In this document: in pieces, positions 26,159 through 35,188 of the stretch
Layout of the letters: the number at the start of each line of letters is the position of its first letter
Position numbering within the stretch: position 1 is the stretch's first letter
NCBI GenBank assembly: GCA_014800815.1
Contig: JAAVFI010000038.1
Span: 1-53,490, forward strand
Reading direction: 5' to 3'
Length of the DNA: 53,490 nucleotides
Source: Bacteroidales bacterium
GTDB taxonomy: Bacteria; Bacteroidota; Bacteroidia; Bacteroidales; Muribaculaceae
The notes under the pieces: generated by a model
The model's input: only the letters and a program-made list of their open reading frames with translations
What the model was told of the DNA's origin: nothing
Database searches by the model: none
Translations under genes and position numbers: made by a program

Positions 26159-26650
26159 TCAGCGACGCAGCTCTACAATCTCGCAATCACGCATATCTGT
26201 ACCGTCGATAGTCAACAGCACGAGGGTGCGTGTGCGGTGCCAGCCCTGCTGTCCGGCAGCACCCGGATTGATGTGTAGCAGCTGAAGCTCCTTGTCGTAT
26301 ATTACTTTAAGGATATGGGAGTGTCCGTCTACCATAAGGTTGATTTTCTCGTCGCGCAGCATCTTTTTCATGCCCGGGCGCCACTTCCCGGGATAGCCGC
26401 CGATATGCGTCATCAGCACCTTGACTCCTTCGACGTCAAATATCAGCAGCTCCGGGCACTTGCGGCGTACAGTCCCGGAGTCGATATTTCCGCACACGGC
26501 TCTTACGGGACAAATGGCTTCAAGGCGCTGGATTATATCGTAATCCCCGACATCGCCTGCATGCCATATCTCGTCGCAGTTTTCGAAATATTGAGAGTAT
26601 CTGTCGTCCCAGTAACCGTGAGTGTCGCTGAGAATACCGATGCGTTTCAT
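26159..26650 (-). CDS. YfcE/MJ0936-type metallophosphoesterase
   Basis: This is a small calcineurin-like phosphoesterase of 163 residues. Metal ligands are visible in order: SDTHG near residue 8, GDVGDYD near 33, GNIDS near 55, THIGG near 81, and GHSH near 110. Relatives cleave phosphodiesters and some act on cyclic nucleotides or model substrates; the natural substrate is not known. It begins 8 bases after rarA on the same strand and so is probably cotranscribed with it, without an obvious functional link. Confidence 0.9.
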   Translation of the reverse strand: MKRIGILSDTHGYWDDRYSQYFENCDEIWHAGDVGDYDIIQRLEAICPVRAVCGNIDSGTVRRKCPELLIFDVEGVKVLMTHIGGYPGKWRPGMKKMLRDEKINLMVDGHSHILKVIYDKELQLLHINPGAAGQQGWHRTRTLVLLTIDGTDMRDCEIVELRR

Positions 26651-26658
26651 TTCCGTTC

Positions 26659-27936
26659 TTATTTATTATCGCCCCAACGGGATTTATGGCGCTGAACCAT
26701 AACATCCTCCGCGGGATTGGAGCACGGATGCCAGAAAACTTTGTTTGCAATCTTGTCGGGGCGGAATTGCTGCTTTACAAAATTTCCGGGATAGTCGTGT
26801 GCATAGAGGTAGTTCTTGCCATAGCCGAGCTGCTTCATGAGCGAGGTCGGAGCATTGCGCAGATGCAGGGGTACGGGGAGGTTGCCCGACTGCTCGACTT
26901 CTGCAAGTGCGGCATCAATGGCGAGGTAGGCCGAATTGCTCTTTGGAGATTGCGCAAGGTAGATAGCACACTCCGCAAGAGGTATTCTACCCTCAGGCAT
27001 GCCGATTTTCTGAACTACGGAGAAGGTCGTATCGGCTATAAGCATCGCGTTAGGATTGGCAAGGCCGATGTCTTCCGACGCAAGTATCACCATGCGGCGG
27101 GCGATAAATTCGGGGTCTTCGCCTCCGGCAATCATTCTTGCCAACCAATATACGGCGGCGTCGGGGTCGCTGCCCCTTATACTTTTGATAAATGCCGAGA
27201 TGATGTCGTAATGCATTTCCCCGTTTTTATCGTAAGCCTGCGGATTTTCTTGCAGACGTTCGGTGACAACCTTGTCGTTGATGACAATATCCTCGCCAAG
27301 CGGGGTAGACTGTTCGAGGAGGTCAAGTATATTGAGGAGCTTGCGAGCATCTCCACCGGCATAGCGGAAGAGTGCCGAAGTCTGTTCGATTCTTACGTTG
27401 TTGCGGCTCAGGAGCTCATCGTCGGTTACTGCACGATGTAAGAGTTCGTTAAGGTCTTCTTCATCAAGAGGACGGAGGGTGTATATCTGAGCACGGGAGA
27501 GGAGAGGGCGGATAACTTCAAACGAAGGATTTTCGGTCGTAGCACCGATAAGAGTCACGGTGCCGTTTTCAACAGCGCCGAGGAGGCTGTCCTGCTGAGA
27601 TTTGCTGAATCTATGGATTTCGTCGATGAAAAGAATGGGACGGCCTGCGGAGAACATTCCCGAAGCCTCTTTTTGCGCGCGCTCTATCACTTCACGTACA
27701 TCTTTAACGCCCGATGTAACGGCCGAGAGTGTAAAGAATGCGCTTTTTGTGGTGTTGGCTATTATTCTGGCGAGGGTAGTCTTCCCCACTCCGGGAGGGC
27801 CCCAGAGAATAAAAGAGGAGATTTTGCCGGAGTCTATCATGCGTCGGATTATTCCGTTAGGACCGACGAGATGCTTTTGACCTATATATTGATCAAGTGA
27901 CCGCGGACGCAGGCGTTCTGCCAGGGGTTGAGTCAT
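26659..27936 (-). CDS. rarA: replication-associated recombination protein A (RarA/MgsA)
   Basis: RarA is an AAA+ ATPase that acts at stalled replication forks and binds single-stranded DNA ends and SSB. The 425 residues show [13 protein letters not shown] near the start, Walker [10 protein letters not shown] (46-54), Walker [11 protein letters not shown] near 100, the sensor [10 protein letters not shown], and the C-terminal tetramerisation domain ([18 protein letters not shown]). Layout and length match the E. coli and human WRNIP1-like proteins. It is the first gene of a short unit with the phosphoesterase. Confidence 0.95.
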   Translation of the reverse strand: MTQPLAERLRPRSLDQYIGQKHLVGPNGIIRRMIDSGKISSFILWGPPGVGKTTLARIIANTTKSAFFTLSAVTSGVKDVREVIERAQKEASGMFSAGRPILFIDEIHRFSKSQQDSLLGAVENGTVTLIGATTENPSFEVIRPLLSRAQIYTLRPLDEEDLNELLHRAVTDDELLSRNNVRIEQTSALFRYAGGDARKLLNILDLLEQSTPLGEDIVINDKVVTERLQENPQAYDKNGEMHYDIISAFIKSIRGSDPDAAVYWLARMIAGGEDPEFIARRMVILASEDIGLANPNAMLIADTTFSVVQKIGMPEGRIPLAECAIYLAQSPKSNSAYLAIDAALAEVEQSGNLPVPLHLRNAPTSLMKQLGYGKNYLYAHDYPGNFVKQQFRPDKIANKVFWHPCSNPAEDVMVQRHKSRWGDNK

Positions 27937-27979
27937 AACTGGTTAGGAGTAAGAAAAAAAGAAAAGTGATTAAAGTTTA

Positions 27980-28015
27980 AAGAGGGCTTCACGGCCTTGG
28001 CTGCGAAGCCCTCTT
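27980..28015 (-). terminator. terminator of the pstS-like/TPR operon
   Basis: AAGAGGGCTTC (27980-27990) pairs perfectly with GAAGCCCTCTT (28005-28015). On the minus strand a moderately T-rich stretch follows. It lies 25 bases after the TPR gene stop. Confidence 0.75.
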
Positions 28016-28040
28016 ATATGTGGCTTTGTGGTCGGAGCTC

Positions 28041-29651
28041 TTACTGGAGGAGATCCTTAACTACGTTGTACTTCTCGGTAAAGAGTGCCTGTTTTGCTTT
28101 GTCGATTTCGTAGTTTGCGTAATACATAATCTCGAATGAATATGCTTCGCGATACTGCTTGAGCGCGTTATTGGGGTTTGCAGGGTCCATGTTAGCGGGG
28201 TCGGCGTCGAGAGTCTCGATGAGTTTGTCGTAAGCTGCGATTGCATCAGCATCGGGTTTCTTGCCGTTGCGTGCTACGTGGAGACCGGCCTTGCGCTGAT
28301 AGAAAGCGGGCACTGCTTCGGCAGCCTTGTCGATGAGACCGTTGATATATTCGAGACCGCGGTCGGCGAGCTGAACTGCCTGTACAGAGTCGGTTTCGTT
28401 AAGAGCTGCATTGAGGTAGCGGCCCGACATACCGAAGAGGTCGCTGATTGAAGGATTCTCCTGGAGCTTGAGGTATGCGTCGTAAGCTTCGGCAGACTTT
28501 CCGTACTGCTTGTGCTGAGAGTAGACGGTAGAAAGGTTCTTGAGGAGGTCACCGTTCTGGGGGTCCTTTTCAGCTGCGATTTCGTACTGAACTACTGCGA
28601 GAGAGTCCTGGCCGGTAGCGGCAAGAGCTTCTGCGTAGGTCACGTAGTCGTTGGTGGTAAAGCGTTCGCCCTTATTGTCTGCGAAGAACTTGGCAGCGTT
28701 GTTTACTGCAGCCTGGTTGTCGCCGAGTTTGGCCTGGTTGAGGAATACGAGACGCTGCGACTGGAAGTCGGAAGGATTCTGAGCGAGGATCTCGTTGGCT
28801 ACACGGAGCGATTCGGGATAGTTCTCACCCCAGTAGAGGAGAACGGCATAGCGAGATTTGTCTTCGGGGAAGTGGTTGGGGTTCTGAATATACTGGCCGT
28901 AGAGTTCCGATGCCTTTTTCCAGTGGTCTGCCTTGAAGTATTTCTCGGCAAGTTCGCGCTGTGCCATAGCAGAGTTGGGCTGCTGTGCGAGAAGTTCCTC
29001 GAGCTTCTGGATACTGAAGTTCTTGTTTACGAAGAAGTAAGCGTTGGCATACTTCACGTAACCTTCAGAGTTCGCAGGGTCGTTGAGGATTGCGTTCTCA
29101 TATTTAGCTGCGGCGCTGCCGAAGTCCTTGGAGTCGGCAAGCATATCGCCTTCGAGGATGTAGATCGAAGGCTCCTGATTCTTAGATACCTTGCGAGCTT
29201 CGTCGAGGTACTTCTGGATTTCCTGAGCATACTTCACAGGGTCGGCGTTATAGTATGCGCGGGCGATAGATACGAGTACTTCCGCATCTTTCTTTGCAAA
29301 TTTCTTGGCTGTCTTGAAGTTGCCGTCTGCAGCCGATGCGTTGCCGTTGAGAAGGTCGAGAGCACCGAGGCCTACATAGTTGTAGCCGTTGTCGGCCTGG
29401 AGTTCCATACCTTTGTCGAAATATTTCTTTGCAGCGGCCTTGTCGCCCTGCGCAAGCATTACCTGTCCGAGGTAGTAGTTGGCAAGAGACTGGTCGGTTG
29501 AAGGATCGTTGAGAGTACGCTTGAGGATGGTCTCGGCGTTAGCGTTCTGACCGGCCTTGTAGTATTCGATGCCGTCTTTGTATCCCTGAGTCTGAGCAGA
29601 CATAAGGAGACTTCCGGCAAGGAAAAGAGAAAAGAAGAGTGTTTTCTTCAT
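28041..29651 (-). CDS. exported tetratricopeptide-repeat protein
   Basis: The 536 residues start with a signal peptide (MKKTLFFSLFLAGSLLMSA). Many TPR-like units follow, for example GYKDGIEYYKAGQNANAETI, NYYLGQVMLAQGDKAAAKKYF and YGKSAEAYDAYLKLQENP. Such a superhelix is a protein-protein scaffold in the periplasm. I chose ATG at 29651 rather than a start 21 residues upstream because only this one gives a signal peptide. It follows the PstS-like gene by 55 bases, as in other Bacteroidetes where this pair sits downstream of exbB/exbD/tonB. The partner is unknown. Confidence 0.87.
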   Translation of the reverse strand: MKKTLFFSLFLAGSLLMSAQTQGYKDGIEYYKAGQNANAETILKRTLNDPSTDQSLANYYLGQVMLAQGDKAAAKKYFDKGMELQADNGYNYVGLGALDLLNGNASAADGNFKTAKKFAKKDAEVLVSIARAYYNADPVKYAQEIQKYLDEARKVSKNQEPSIYILEGDMLADSKDFGSAAAKYENAILNDPANSEGYVKYANAYFFVNKNFSIQKLEELLAQQPNSAMAQRELAEKYFKADHWKKASELYGQYIQNPNHFPEDKSRYAVLLYWGENYPESLRVANEILAQNPSDFQSQRLVFLNQAKLGDNQAAVNNAAKFFADNKGERFTTNDYVTYAEALAATGQDSLAVVQYEIAAEKDPQNGDLLKNLSTVYSQHKQYGKSAEAYDAYLKLQENPSISDLFGMSGRYLNAALNETDSVQAVQLADRGLEYINGLIDKAAEAVPAFYQRKAGLHVARNGKKPDADAIAAYDKLIETLDADPANMDPANPNNALKQYREAYSFEIMYYANYEIDKAKQALFTEKYNVVKDLLQ

Positions 29652-29706
29652 CGTTTTCTTGGAATGTTTATATTGGTTTATTATTATATTAGTAATGAGT
29701 AATCTT

Positions 29707-30723
29707 TTATTCACGGTCAGGGAGCTCCACCTGTTGTACGCTTACACGTGCGGGGAGAATACCTGTCTTCATGATTATCTTCTGACCGATAGGACCGGTG
29801 ACGAAGGAGTAGAAGCCGCCTGCCACGTTAGAGGTCGACGCAGTGGTAATCATGTAGATCTGACGGAATAAGGGATATGAACCGTCGAAGATGTATTGCT
29901 GATAGGGCTTGTACGCTCTTACATCGTCGTCGCGGTTTACCTTGAGCACCTTTACGCGCTGAGTGAGGGTGGCACCCATCACGGCACCATCGGCGAGCAC
30001 GCTTTCGGCGAGTTCTTCCTTGCTCATGTCGGCGCTGTCCATGTCAGAGGTAATCCAGCTCACGCCGAGAACACCGATAGCATCGGGATTTTCCTCCACA
30101 ATCTTGAAGATTTCGGGGATTGAACCTGCTGCGTAGACATTCGGGCCGAGAGGCTTGCCATTGAGCAGAGAGTCGGTGATATATGTAGCGAGAGATGAGC
30201 CTTTCTGGTCGAGCACAACCTTGATTTTGCCGAGCTTGGAAGGTTCGAGATCATTCCATTCCGAAGACTCACCCGACATGATGTCGGCGAGCTCGCTCAC
30301 GGTAAGTTTCTCGCAAGTATTTTTCTGATTCACGATAAAGGCTACAGCATCTACTGCAATCTTGGCAGAACGCACATTGATGTTTGCGCCACGTTCTTTT
30401 TTGTACTTGGCCTTGAGAGCGCTCTTCTCCTGAGCAGTGATATCGCGGCTCACCACGATACTTCTGGTATTGAGGCTGAAAAGAGAGTCGAAGGCTTCCG
30501 ACTGAGTGCCGTAGCGCACGAGGATGTGAGCGTCAGGGTATTGATACTCAAATACATCTACTTCCTGATTGAGAATATTCTCGAAAGTATTGTCACACAC
30601 AAGTGTGGCTGTGCCCGAAGTGGAAGAGTGGGGGTCTTTCTCATACTTGAGACACGAAGTAGCGCCCGCGCCGAGAGTGAGGGCGAGGGCGGCTACCGCT
30701 ATGCTGTTGAATTTTATAGCCAT
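29707..30723 (-). CDS. PstS-like substrate-binding lipoprotein
   Basis: The 338-residue product from ATG at 30723 begins with a lipoprotein signal ending ATSC. The body resembles the periplasmic phosphate-binding superfamily (PstS_2/SBP_bac type): SRDITAQEKSALK, VDAVAFIVNQKN, GEIM-like SGESSEWNDL, and a C-terminal GGFYSFVTGPIGQKIIMKTG. No pstC, pstA, pstB or phoU lies nearby, so a role in an ABC importer is doubtful despite the name usually given. In related genomes this gene type is linked to TonB/ExbB systems. A longer frame begins with TTG at 30744 but would start inside the upstream stop. Confidence 0.83.
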   Translation of the reverse strand: MAIKFNSIAVAALALTLGAGATSCLKYEKDPHSSTSGTATLVCDNTFENILNQEVDVFEYQYPDAHILVRYGTQSEAFDSLFSLNTRSIVVSRDITAQEKSALKAKYKKERGANINVRSAKIAVDAVAFIVNQKNTCEKLTVSELADIMSGESSEWNDLEPSKLGKIKVVLDQKGSSLATYITDSLLNGKPLGPNVYAAGSIPEIFKIVEENPDAIGVLGVSWITSDMDSADMSKEELAESVLADGAVMGATLTQRVKVLKVNRDDDVRAYKPYQQYIFDGSYPLFRQIYMITTASTSNVAGGFYSFVTGPIGQKIIMKTGILPARVSVQQVELPDRE

Positions 30724-30740
30724 ATCTTCGTGAATAAATT

Positions 30741-31004
30741 TCAATCAATACCTTTTATCTGACGTATAGCTCTCATGAATCCGTAGATTATGAGGACGAT
30801 ACCTACAACGTAACGAGTCCAGGCCCAGTCACCATCCCAGTTGAAGAAGTTGATGAGCAGGAGTACGCCCATGCCTACATAGATGATAACCATAATGATA
30901 CCGAAAACGGTACGCATAGCTCCGCCCACAACGGGAGTATTCTGACGATCTTCGGCGCGCTGGCGTCTTTTTTCTTCAGGGGTTGGAATGTTGTATTCGC
31001 TCAT
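30741..31004 (-). CDS. small two-helix membrane protein
   Basis: This 87-residue protein has a charged N-terminus (EEKRRQRAEDRQN) followed by two hydrophobic helices (about 31-53 and 64-82). I do not recognise a named family. It is the first gene of a group with the PstS-like and TPR genes, 17 bases before the PstS-like start. A possible -7 box (minus-strand TAACTTTA, about 31140-31147) lies about 135 bases upstream. Its length, two helices and position suggest an accessory membrane protein of the same system; that is inference. Confidence 0.75.
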   Translation of the reverse strand: MSEYNIPTPEEKRRQRAEDRQNTPVVGGAMRTVFGIIMVIIYVGMGVLLLINFFNWDGDWAWTRYVVGIVLIIYGFMRAIRQIKGID

Positions 31005-31210
31005 AATTCTGTCTTTTTTAGTTAAACTATTGATATCGACAGTAATATAGTCTTGCTGTCGCTTTAATTATTTAACAAATCAAGACTGTTAAAGTTCACA
31101 AATTTTATTATTTCAGATTTCAGGTCTCTGTTTTAGCCGTAAAGTTACAAAAAATGGGGCAACTAATAAGGCTCTCGGGAGTCAAATATTTAATAAAGAG
31201 TGTTAATTCT

Positions 31211-32194
31211 TCAGACAAACCAAAGATTCAGGCCTTTTTCTTCGGGTCTCAGACCTCGGATAAAGTCTGCCGCAGGCATGGGGCGCTTGCCCGAAGGTTG
31301 CACTGTGACGAGTTCGAGCGAGGTGCCGTCGCCGGTGCCGCAGTACACTTTCTTGTGTTGCAACACGAGCTTTCCGGCCTCAAGGCCTTTGCATTCGTCG
31401 GCAATCCTTGTTTCGAGTACCTTTACGGAATACTGATGCTCGCCCTCCGGGCCCTCGAACGATATGTCGGTCCAAGCCGCAGGGTAGGGTGCAAGTCCGC
31501 GCACGTGGTTGTGAAGTTGGCTGGCTCCAAGAGTCCAGTCAATGCGACAATCTTCCTTGAAAATCTTGGGAGCGGGCGTAGGAGCCTCGTCGGTAAAACT
31601 GCTCTGAGGACGTGTGGTGAGTGTTCCGTTCAGAATGCTTTCCACAGTCTTCACTGTCAGTTCTGCACCGAGCATCATAAGGCGGTCGTGCACCGAGCCG
31701 GCATTCTCGTTGGGGCCCACTTCGATGCTTACGCGGTCGATGATGTCGCCGGTATCTATCTCATGTTTAAGGAAGAACGTGGTCACGCCGGTCTCCGCGT
31801 CGCCGTTCATAATGGCGCGGTTGATAGGAGCTGCTCCACGGTAGCGGGGCAGGAGAGAGCCGTGAAGATTGAACGTGCCCAGAGGCGGCATAGCCCACAC
31901 CACTTCGGGCAGCATTCTGAATGCAATGACGATAAACAAGTCGGCTGCGACGTCGCGAAGAGCCTGAACGAAAGCCTCGTCCTTCAGCTTCTCGGGCTGA
32001 AGTAAGGGCAGCGAGTGCTCAAGCGCATATTTCTTTACGGCGGAGTAGCTCACCTTCTGTCCGCGACCCGAAGCCTTGTCGGGCATCGTGACTACGGCGG
32101 CTACATTGAATCCGTTTTTGACAAGAGCGTCAAGACTTTCTACGGCGAACTCGGGAGTGCCGAAGAAAACTATTTTGAGATCTTCTTTATTCAT
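31211..32194 (-). CDS. fmt: methionyl-tRNA formyltransferase
   Basis: Fmt formylates Met-tRNA(fMet) using 10-formyltetrahydrofolate so that translation can start with formylmethionine. The 327 residues from ATG at 32194 begin MNKEDLKIVFFGTPEFA. They contain the catalytic-site region FNLHGSLLPRYRGAAPINRAI (given in part) and KHEIDTGDII, with a C-terminal OB-like tRNA-binding domain. The chosen start overlaps the rluA stop by 8 bases (ATGAATAA); a start 8 residues further upstream is less likely. Confidence 0.95.
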   Translation of the reverse strand: MNKEDLKIVFFGTPEFAVESLDALVKNGFNVAAVVTMPDKASGRGQKVSYSAVKKYALEHSLPLLQPEKLKDEAFVQALRDVAADLFIVIAFRMLPEVVWAMPPLGTFNLHGSLLPRYRGAAPINRAIMNGDAETGVTTFFLKHEIDTGDIIDRVSIEVGPNENAGSVHDRLMMLGAELTVKTVESILNGTLTTRPQSSFTDEAPTPAPKIFKEDCRIDWTLGASQLHNHVRGLAPYPAAWTDISFEGPEGEHQYSVKVLETRIADECKGLEAGKLVLQHKKVYCGTGDGTSLELVTVQPSGKRPMPAADFIRGLRPEEKGLNLWFV

Positions 32195-32885
32195 TTGCTG
32201 TCTTATGAGTTGCGGCATCTTCGAGCGCTTTCCACAGATTGTCTCCTTCGGGTACGGGCGCTGTTACGTCGATTTCTTTTTTTGATACCGGGTGAACGAA
32301 TGTGATACGTCTTGCATGGAGCGAAATGCTGCCGTCGGGATTGCTCCGCTTGTCGCCATATTTAAGGTCGCCTTTCACGGGGCAACCAATCGACGAGAGC
32401 TGCACGCGTATCTGGTGCTTTCGTCCGGTCATAAGATTGACTTCAAGCAGATTGTATCGCTCCGACGATGCTATAAGCGAGTATTTGAGGCGTGCTTCTT
32501 TCGCCCCATCTTTTGGTGTGGTGGAGGCGTACGATTTATTGTTCCGTTCGACAGAGCTTATATAGTGAACGAGCGTATCAGAGTCTTTCGGCGGCTTGTT
32601 GCGCGAAACCGCCCAATAAGTCTTGTGCACGTCGCCCGAGGCAAACATCGCGTTGAGCCTCGTAAGAGCCTTAGAAGTTTTGGCGAAAACCACCACTCCG
32701 CTCACGGGGCGGTCGAGGCGATGCACAACTCCGAGAAATACTTGTCCCGGTTTGTTGTCGCGGACCTTTATATAATTCTTGATAGTCTCCGACAGCGGTT
32801 CGTCGCCGGTCTTATCGCCCTGTACGATTTCACCCGAAGCCTTGTTGACTATTATAATATGATTGTCTTCGTAGAGTATTTTCAT
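32187..32885 (-). CDS. RluA family pseudouridine synthase
   Basis: The 232-residue enzyme isomerises uridine to pseudouridine in RNA. The start MKILYEDNHIIIVNKASGEI is typical of RluA-type proteins that lack an S4 domain. The catalytic aspartate is in VHRLDRPVSGVVVFAKT (HRLD motif, near residue 57), and MTGRKHQIRVQLSSIGCPVKGD is the conserved RNA-site block. The target site (23S rRNA or tRNA) cannot be told from the sequence. It precedes fmt with an 8-base overlap and has its own promoter. Confidence 0.92.
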   Translation of the reverse strand: MKILYEDNHIIIVNKASGEIVQGDKTGDEPLSETIKNYIKVRDNKPGQVFLGVVHRLDRPVSGVVVFAKTSKALTRLNAMFASGDVHKTYWAVSRNKPPKDSDTLVHYISSVERNNKSYASTTPKDGAKEARLKYSLIASSERYNLLEVNLMTGRKHQIRVQLSSIGCPVKGDLKYGDKRSNPDGSISLHARRITFVHPVSKKEIDVTAPVPEGDNLWKALEDAATHKTANE

Positions 32886-32910
32886 TTAAAGAATGTATCG
32901 AAACCAAGTG

Positions 32911-32918
32911 CAAAGGTA
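32911..32918 (-). promoter_or_regulatory. -7 box of the rluA-fmt promoter
   Basis: Minus-strand TACCTTTG lies 26 bases before the rluA start and matches TAnnTTTG. Confidence 0.6.
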
Positions 32919-32930
32919 GTGAATCCCTCG

Positions 32931-32994
32931 TAACTTTACAAGCGTTAAGAAATATAAAAACATGGAGGAGGAAGAAGAAATTGACCTAAATTTG
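32931..32994 (+). promoter_or_regulatory. two candidate -7 boxes for menC-menE
   Basis: TAACTTTA (32931-32938) and TAAATTTG (32987-32994) both resemble TAnnTTTG. The second is a full match but would give a leader of only a few bases before ATG 33007. Neither has a convincing -33 element. Their positions bear on the choice of menC start. Confidence 0.4.
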
Positions 32995-33006
32995 CACAAA
33001 AAATTT

Positions 33007-34032
33007 ATGCTGAAGGCTCAATGGTGCCGCTATAGTCTGCAATTTAAGTTCGAAGCCCGAACCTCCCGTCAGACTATGAGCGTCAAAGATACATATTTTA
33101 TCCGCGTTTACCGCACCTCCAACCCCGATGAGACTGTCGGATTTGGAGAGTGTGCCCTTTTCAAAGGACTTTCCGCCGACGACCGCCCCGACTATGAAGC
33201 CATGCTGTCGAAGGCCTGTGAGAATCCCGAGGAGGCGCTTTCGTCGCCGTATTCTTCTATCCGTTTCGGGTTTGAAACGGCGCTTTCCAAGTCTGCGGAC
33301 AGCGCGTGGCTGAGAGGAGAGAAGGGCATAACAACCAACGGCTTGATATGGATGGGCGACCGCGAACTTATGGCGCGAAGAATAGCTGAAAAACTCGATG
33401 CAGGTTTCAAGGTGCTCAAACTGAAAATCGGCGGCATTGATTTTGACGATGAACTCGCACTGCTCGCATCTGTCAGGGAGCGCTTTTGCAAAGAAGATTT
33501 GGAAATTCGACTTGATGCCAACGGCAGTTTCACTCCCGAAAATGCTCTCGAGCGCCTCAGACGCTTGTCGGAATATGACATCCACTCTTTGGAGCAACCG
33601 ATAAAGGCAGGAAATATTGAGGCGATGAGTCGTCTCTGCGAACAGTCGCCTATCGCCATAGCGCTCGACGAAGAGCTTATAGGATTGCGCACGCGCGAGG
33701 AGTCGAGGAGTTTGCTCGAGCAGATTCGTCCGCAATATATCATACTTAAACCTTCGCTTTGCGGCGGTTTCGGTGTGTCGGATATCTATATCGAAGAGGC
33801 CTGCCGACTTGGCATAGGCTGGTGGGCAACTTCCGCCCTCGAATCCAATATCGGCCTCGGCGCGATTGCTTCGTGGGTCGCATCTAAAAATCCTGAGATA
33901 CCCCAGGGACTCGGGACGGGAGCCCTATATTATAATAATGTGGAATCGCCCATGACTATGCGCGGCAGTGAATTGTGGTATAATCCTGCTCAATCTTATA
34001 TTATGCCGGAGGATTTGCAATGGAGACAGTAG
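33007..34032 (+). CDS. menC: o-succinylbenzoate synthase
   Basis: MenC dehydrates SHCHC to o-succinylbenzoate in menaquinone synthesis and belongs to the enolase superfamily. From ATG at 33007 it has 341 residues. Visible are the catalytic KxK in VLKLKIGG, the metal ligands in LDANGSFT, LEQPI and ALDEEL, and the second lysine in ILKPSLCGG. An upstream ATG at 32962 would add a very acidic stretch (MEEEEEID) that is not part of the enolase fold and lies on a promoter-like element, so I prefer the internal start. The neighbour menE supports MenC over a dipeptide epimerase. Confidence 0.88.
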   Translation: MLKAQWCRYSLQFKFEARTSRQTMSVKDTYFIRVYRTSNPDETVGFGECALFKGLSADDRPDYEAMLSKACENPEEALSSPYSSIRFGFETALSKSADSAWLRGEKGITTNGLIWMGDRELMARRIAEKLDAGFKVLKLKIGGIDFDDELALLASVRERFCKEDLEIRLDANGSFTPENALERLRRLSEYDIHSLEQPIKAGNIEAMSRLCEQSPIAIALDEELIGLRTREESRSLLEQIRPQYIILKPSLCGGFGVSDIYIEEACRLGIGWWATSALESNIGLGAIASWVASKNPEIPQGLGTGALYYNNVESPMTMRGSELWYNPAQSYIMPEDLQWRQ

Positions 34033-34979
34033 GCGAGTTTCTTGAAGAGTGGCGCAACGGTGAACCGTTTGTACAGGCGCACACCTCAGGCTCGACAGGC
34101 AAGCCTAAAGACATTCGATTGCTTAAAGCCGATATGTGTGCGTCCGCAAGGGCAACCAACACCTTCTTCTCAATAGGCAAAGAAAGTGTGGTGGGTATGG
34201 CGCTCAGCACGGATTATATCGCGGGGAAGATGATGTGCGTACGCGCTGAACTTGCAGGAGCTGACATCGTGGCGATTAAACCGACCAACAATATCCTATT
34301 AGACGGTGTAGGCCGACCTATAGACCTTTTTGCTATCGTACCCTCGCAGATACAGTCGTTTATAGAGCATCCCGAGTATGCGTTCAAGGTGCGCAATCTC
34401 CTGATAGGCGGCGCGGCTCCGACAGCGGAGCAATGCCATATGCTGACTCTTGCAGGCTATTCGGCATGGATAAGTTATGGTATGACCGAAACGTGCAGTC
34501 ATGTGGCTCTTGCCCGTGCTGACGACCCCTTGAGGGTATTCTCAGCCATGCCGGGTATTAGTTTTGAAACGTCGTCCGACGGCAGACTCTGTATAAATTG
34601 CAGCAATTTCTCGGTCAGACGATTGGAGACGAACGATATAGTAGAACTGCTGTCACCTACAAAATTCCGTTGGCGAGGTAGGGCCGACGGCGTAATAAAC
34701 AGCGGTGGCGTGAAGATGATTCCCGAGGAGCTGGAGGCCCTTTATGCTCCAGCCATGCACGGTTTGCCTTTCTATGTAGTCGGAGTCCCCGATGCCAAAT
34801 GGGGGCAGGCTGTGGCTTTGGTTGCCGAGACCGATGTCGATACACTTTCGAAGATAGAAATTGAGCTGCGGGCAGCGATTCAGGATCACCGCAAGCTCCC
34901 GAAGAAGTATCTGGCGGTAAGCGAGCTCCCGCGAACGTCGAACGGCAAGATTCGCCGATGTATAATTCCTGAAACTTAA
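34020..34979 (+). CDS. menE: o-succinylbenzoate-CoA ligase
   Basis: MenE activates o-succinylbenzoate to its CoA thioester through an acyl-adenylate. The frame has the P-loop-like TSGSTGKPKDIRL near residue 23, SYGMTETCSHVALA in the middle, and the C-terminal lid with LPRTSNGKIRR, where the lysine is catalytic. At 319 residues it is short for the superfamily; the N-terminal subdomain is reduced, as in other Bacteroidetes MenE. It overlaps menC by 13 bases. The other men genes are not in the window, so the pathway is split over at least two loci. Confidence 0.9.
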   Translation: METVGEFLEEWRNGEPFVQAHTSGSTGKPKDIRLLKADMCASARATNTFFSIGKESVVGMALSTDYIAGKMMCVRAELAGADIVAIKPTNNILLDGVGRPIDLFAIVPSQIQSFIEHPEYAFKVRNLLIGGAAPTAEQCHMLTLAGYSAWISYGMTETCSHVALARADDPLRVFSAMPGISFETSSDGRLCINCSNFSVRRLETNDIVELLSPTKFRWRGRADGVINSGGVKMIPEELEALYAPAMHGLPFYVVGVPDAKWGQAVALVAETDVDTLSKIEIELRAAIQDHRKLPKKYLAVSELPRTSNGKIRRCIIPET

Positions 34980-35095
34980 CAAGAATTAGCCGTCGCGCAG
35001 AAACTTTTATACGCTCAGGCCGTTTCTTTTAACGGATAAAGCGAAGTTCGCCCACCCCATTTTAGCTAAAATTACACAAAAATCGCATCAGAGAG

Positions 35096-35126
35096 TTGAT
35101 TCGTATTATTATAAGTAGTAATTTTG
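35096..35126 (+). promoter_or_regulatory. promoter of tig
   Basis: TTG at 35096-35098 and TAATTTTG at 35119-35126 match the Bacteroidetes promoter form with a 20-base spacer. The leader to the start codon is about 55 bases. Confidence 0.65.
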
Positions 35127-35188
35127 CACTTCGGTTATACACCCTGTATACCTTTACAACATGAATTAACTAACAAAATATAAAAATA

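Noticed and set aside
28512-29501. A 329-codon open frame on the plus strand
   Set aside because: Antisense to the TPR protein; its valine- and leucine-rich content mirrors the repeats on the other strand.
28041-30723. A phosphate import operon
   Set aside because: Only a PstS-like binding protein is present; there is no permease, ATPase or phoU gene.
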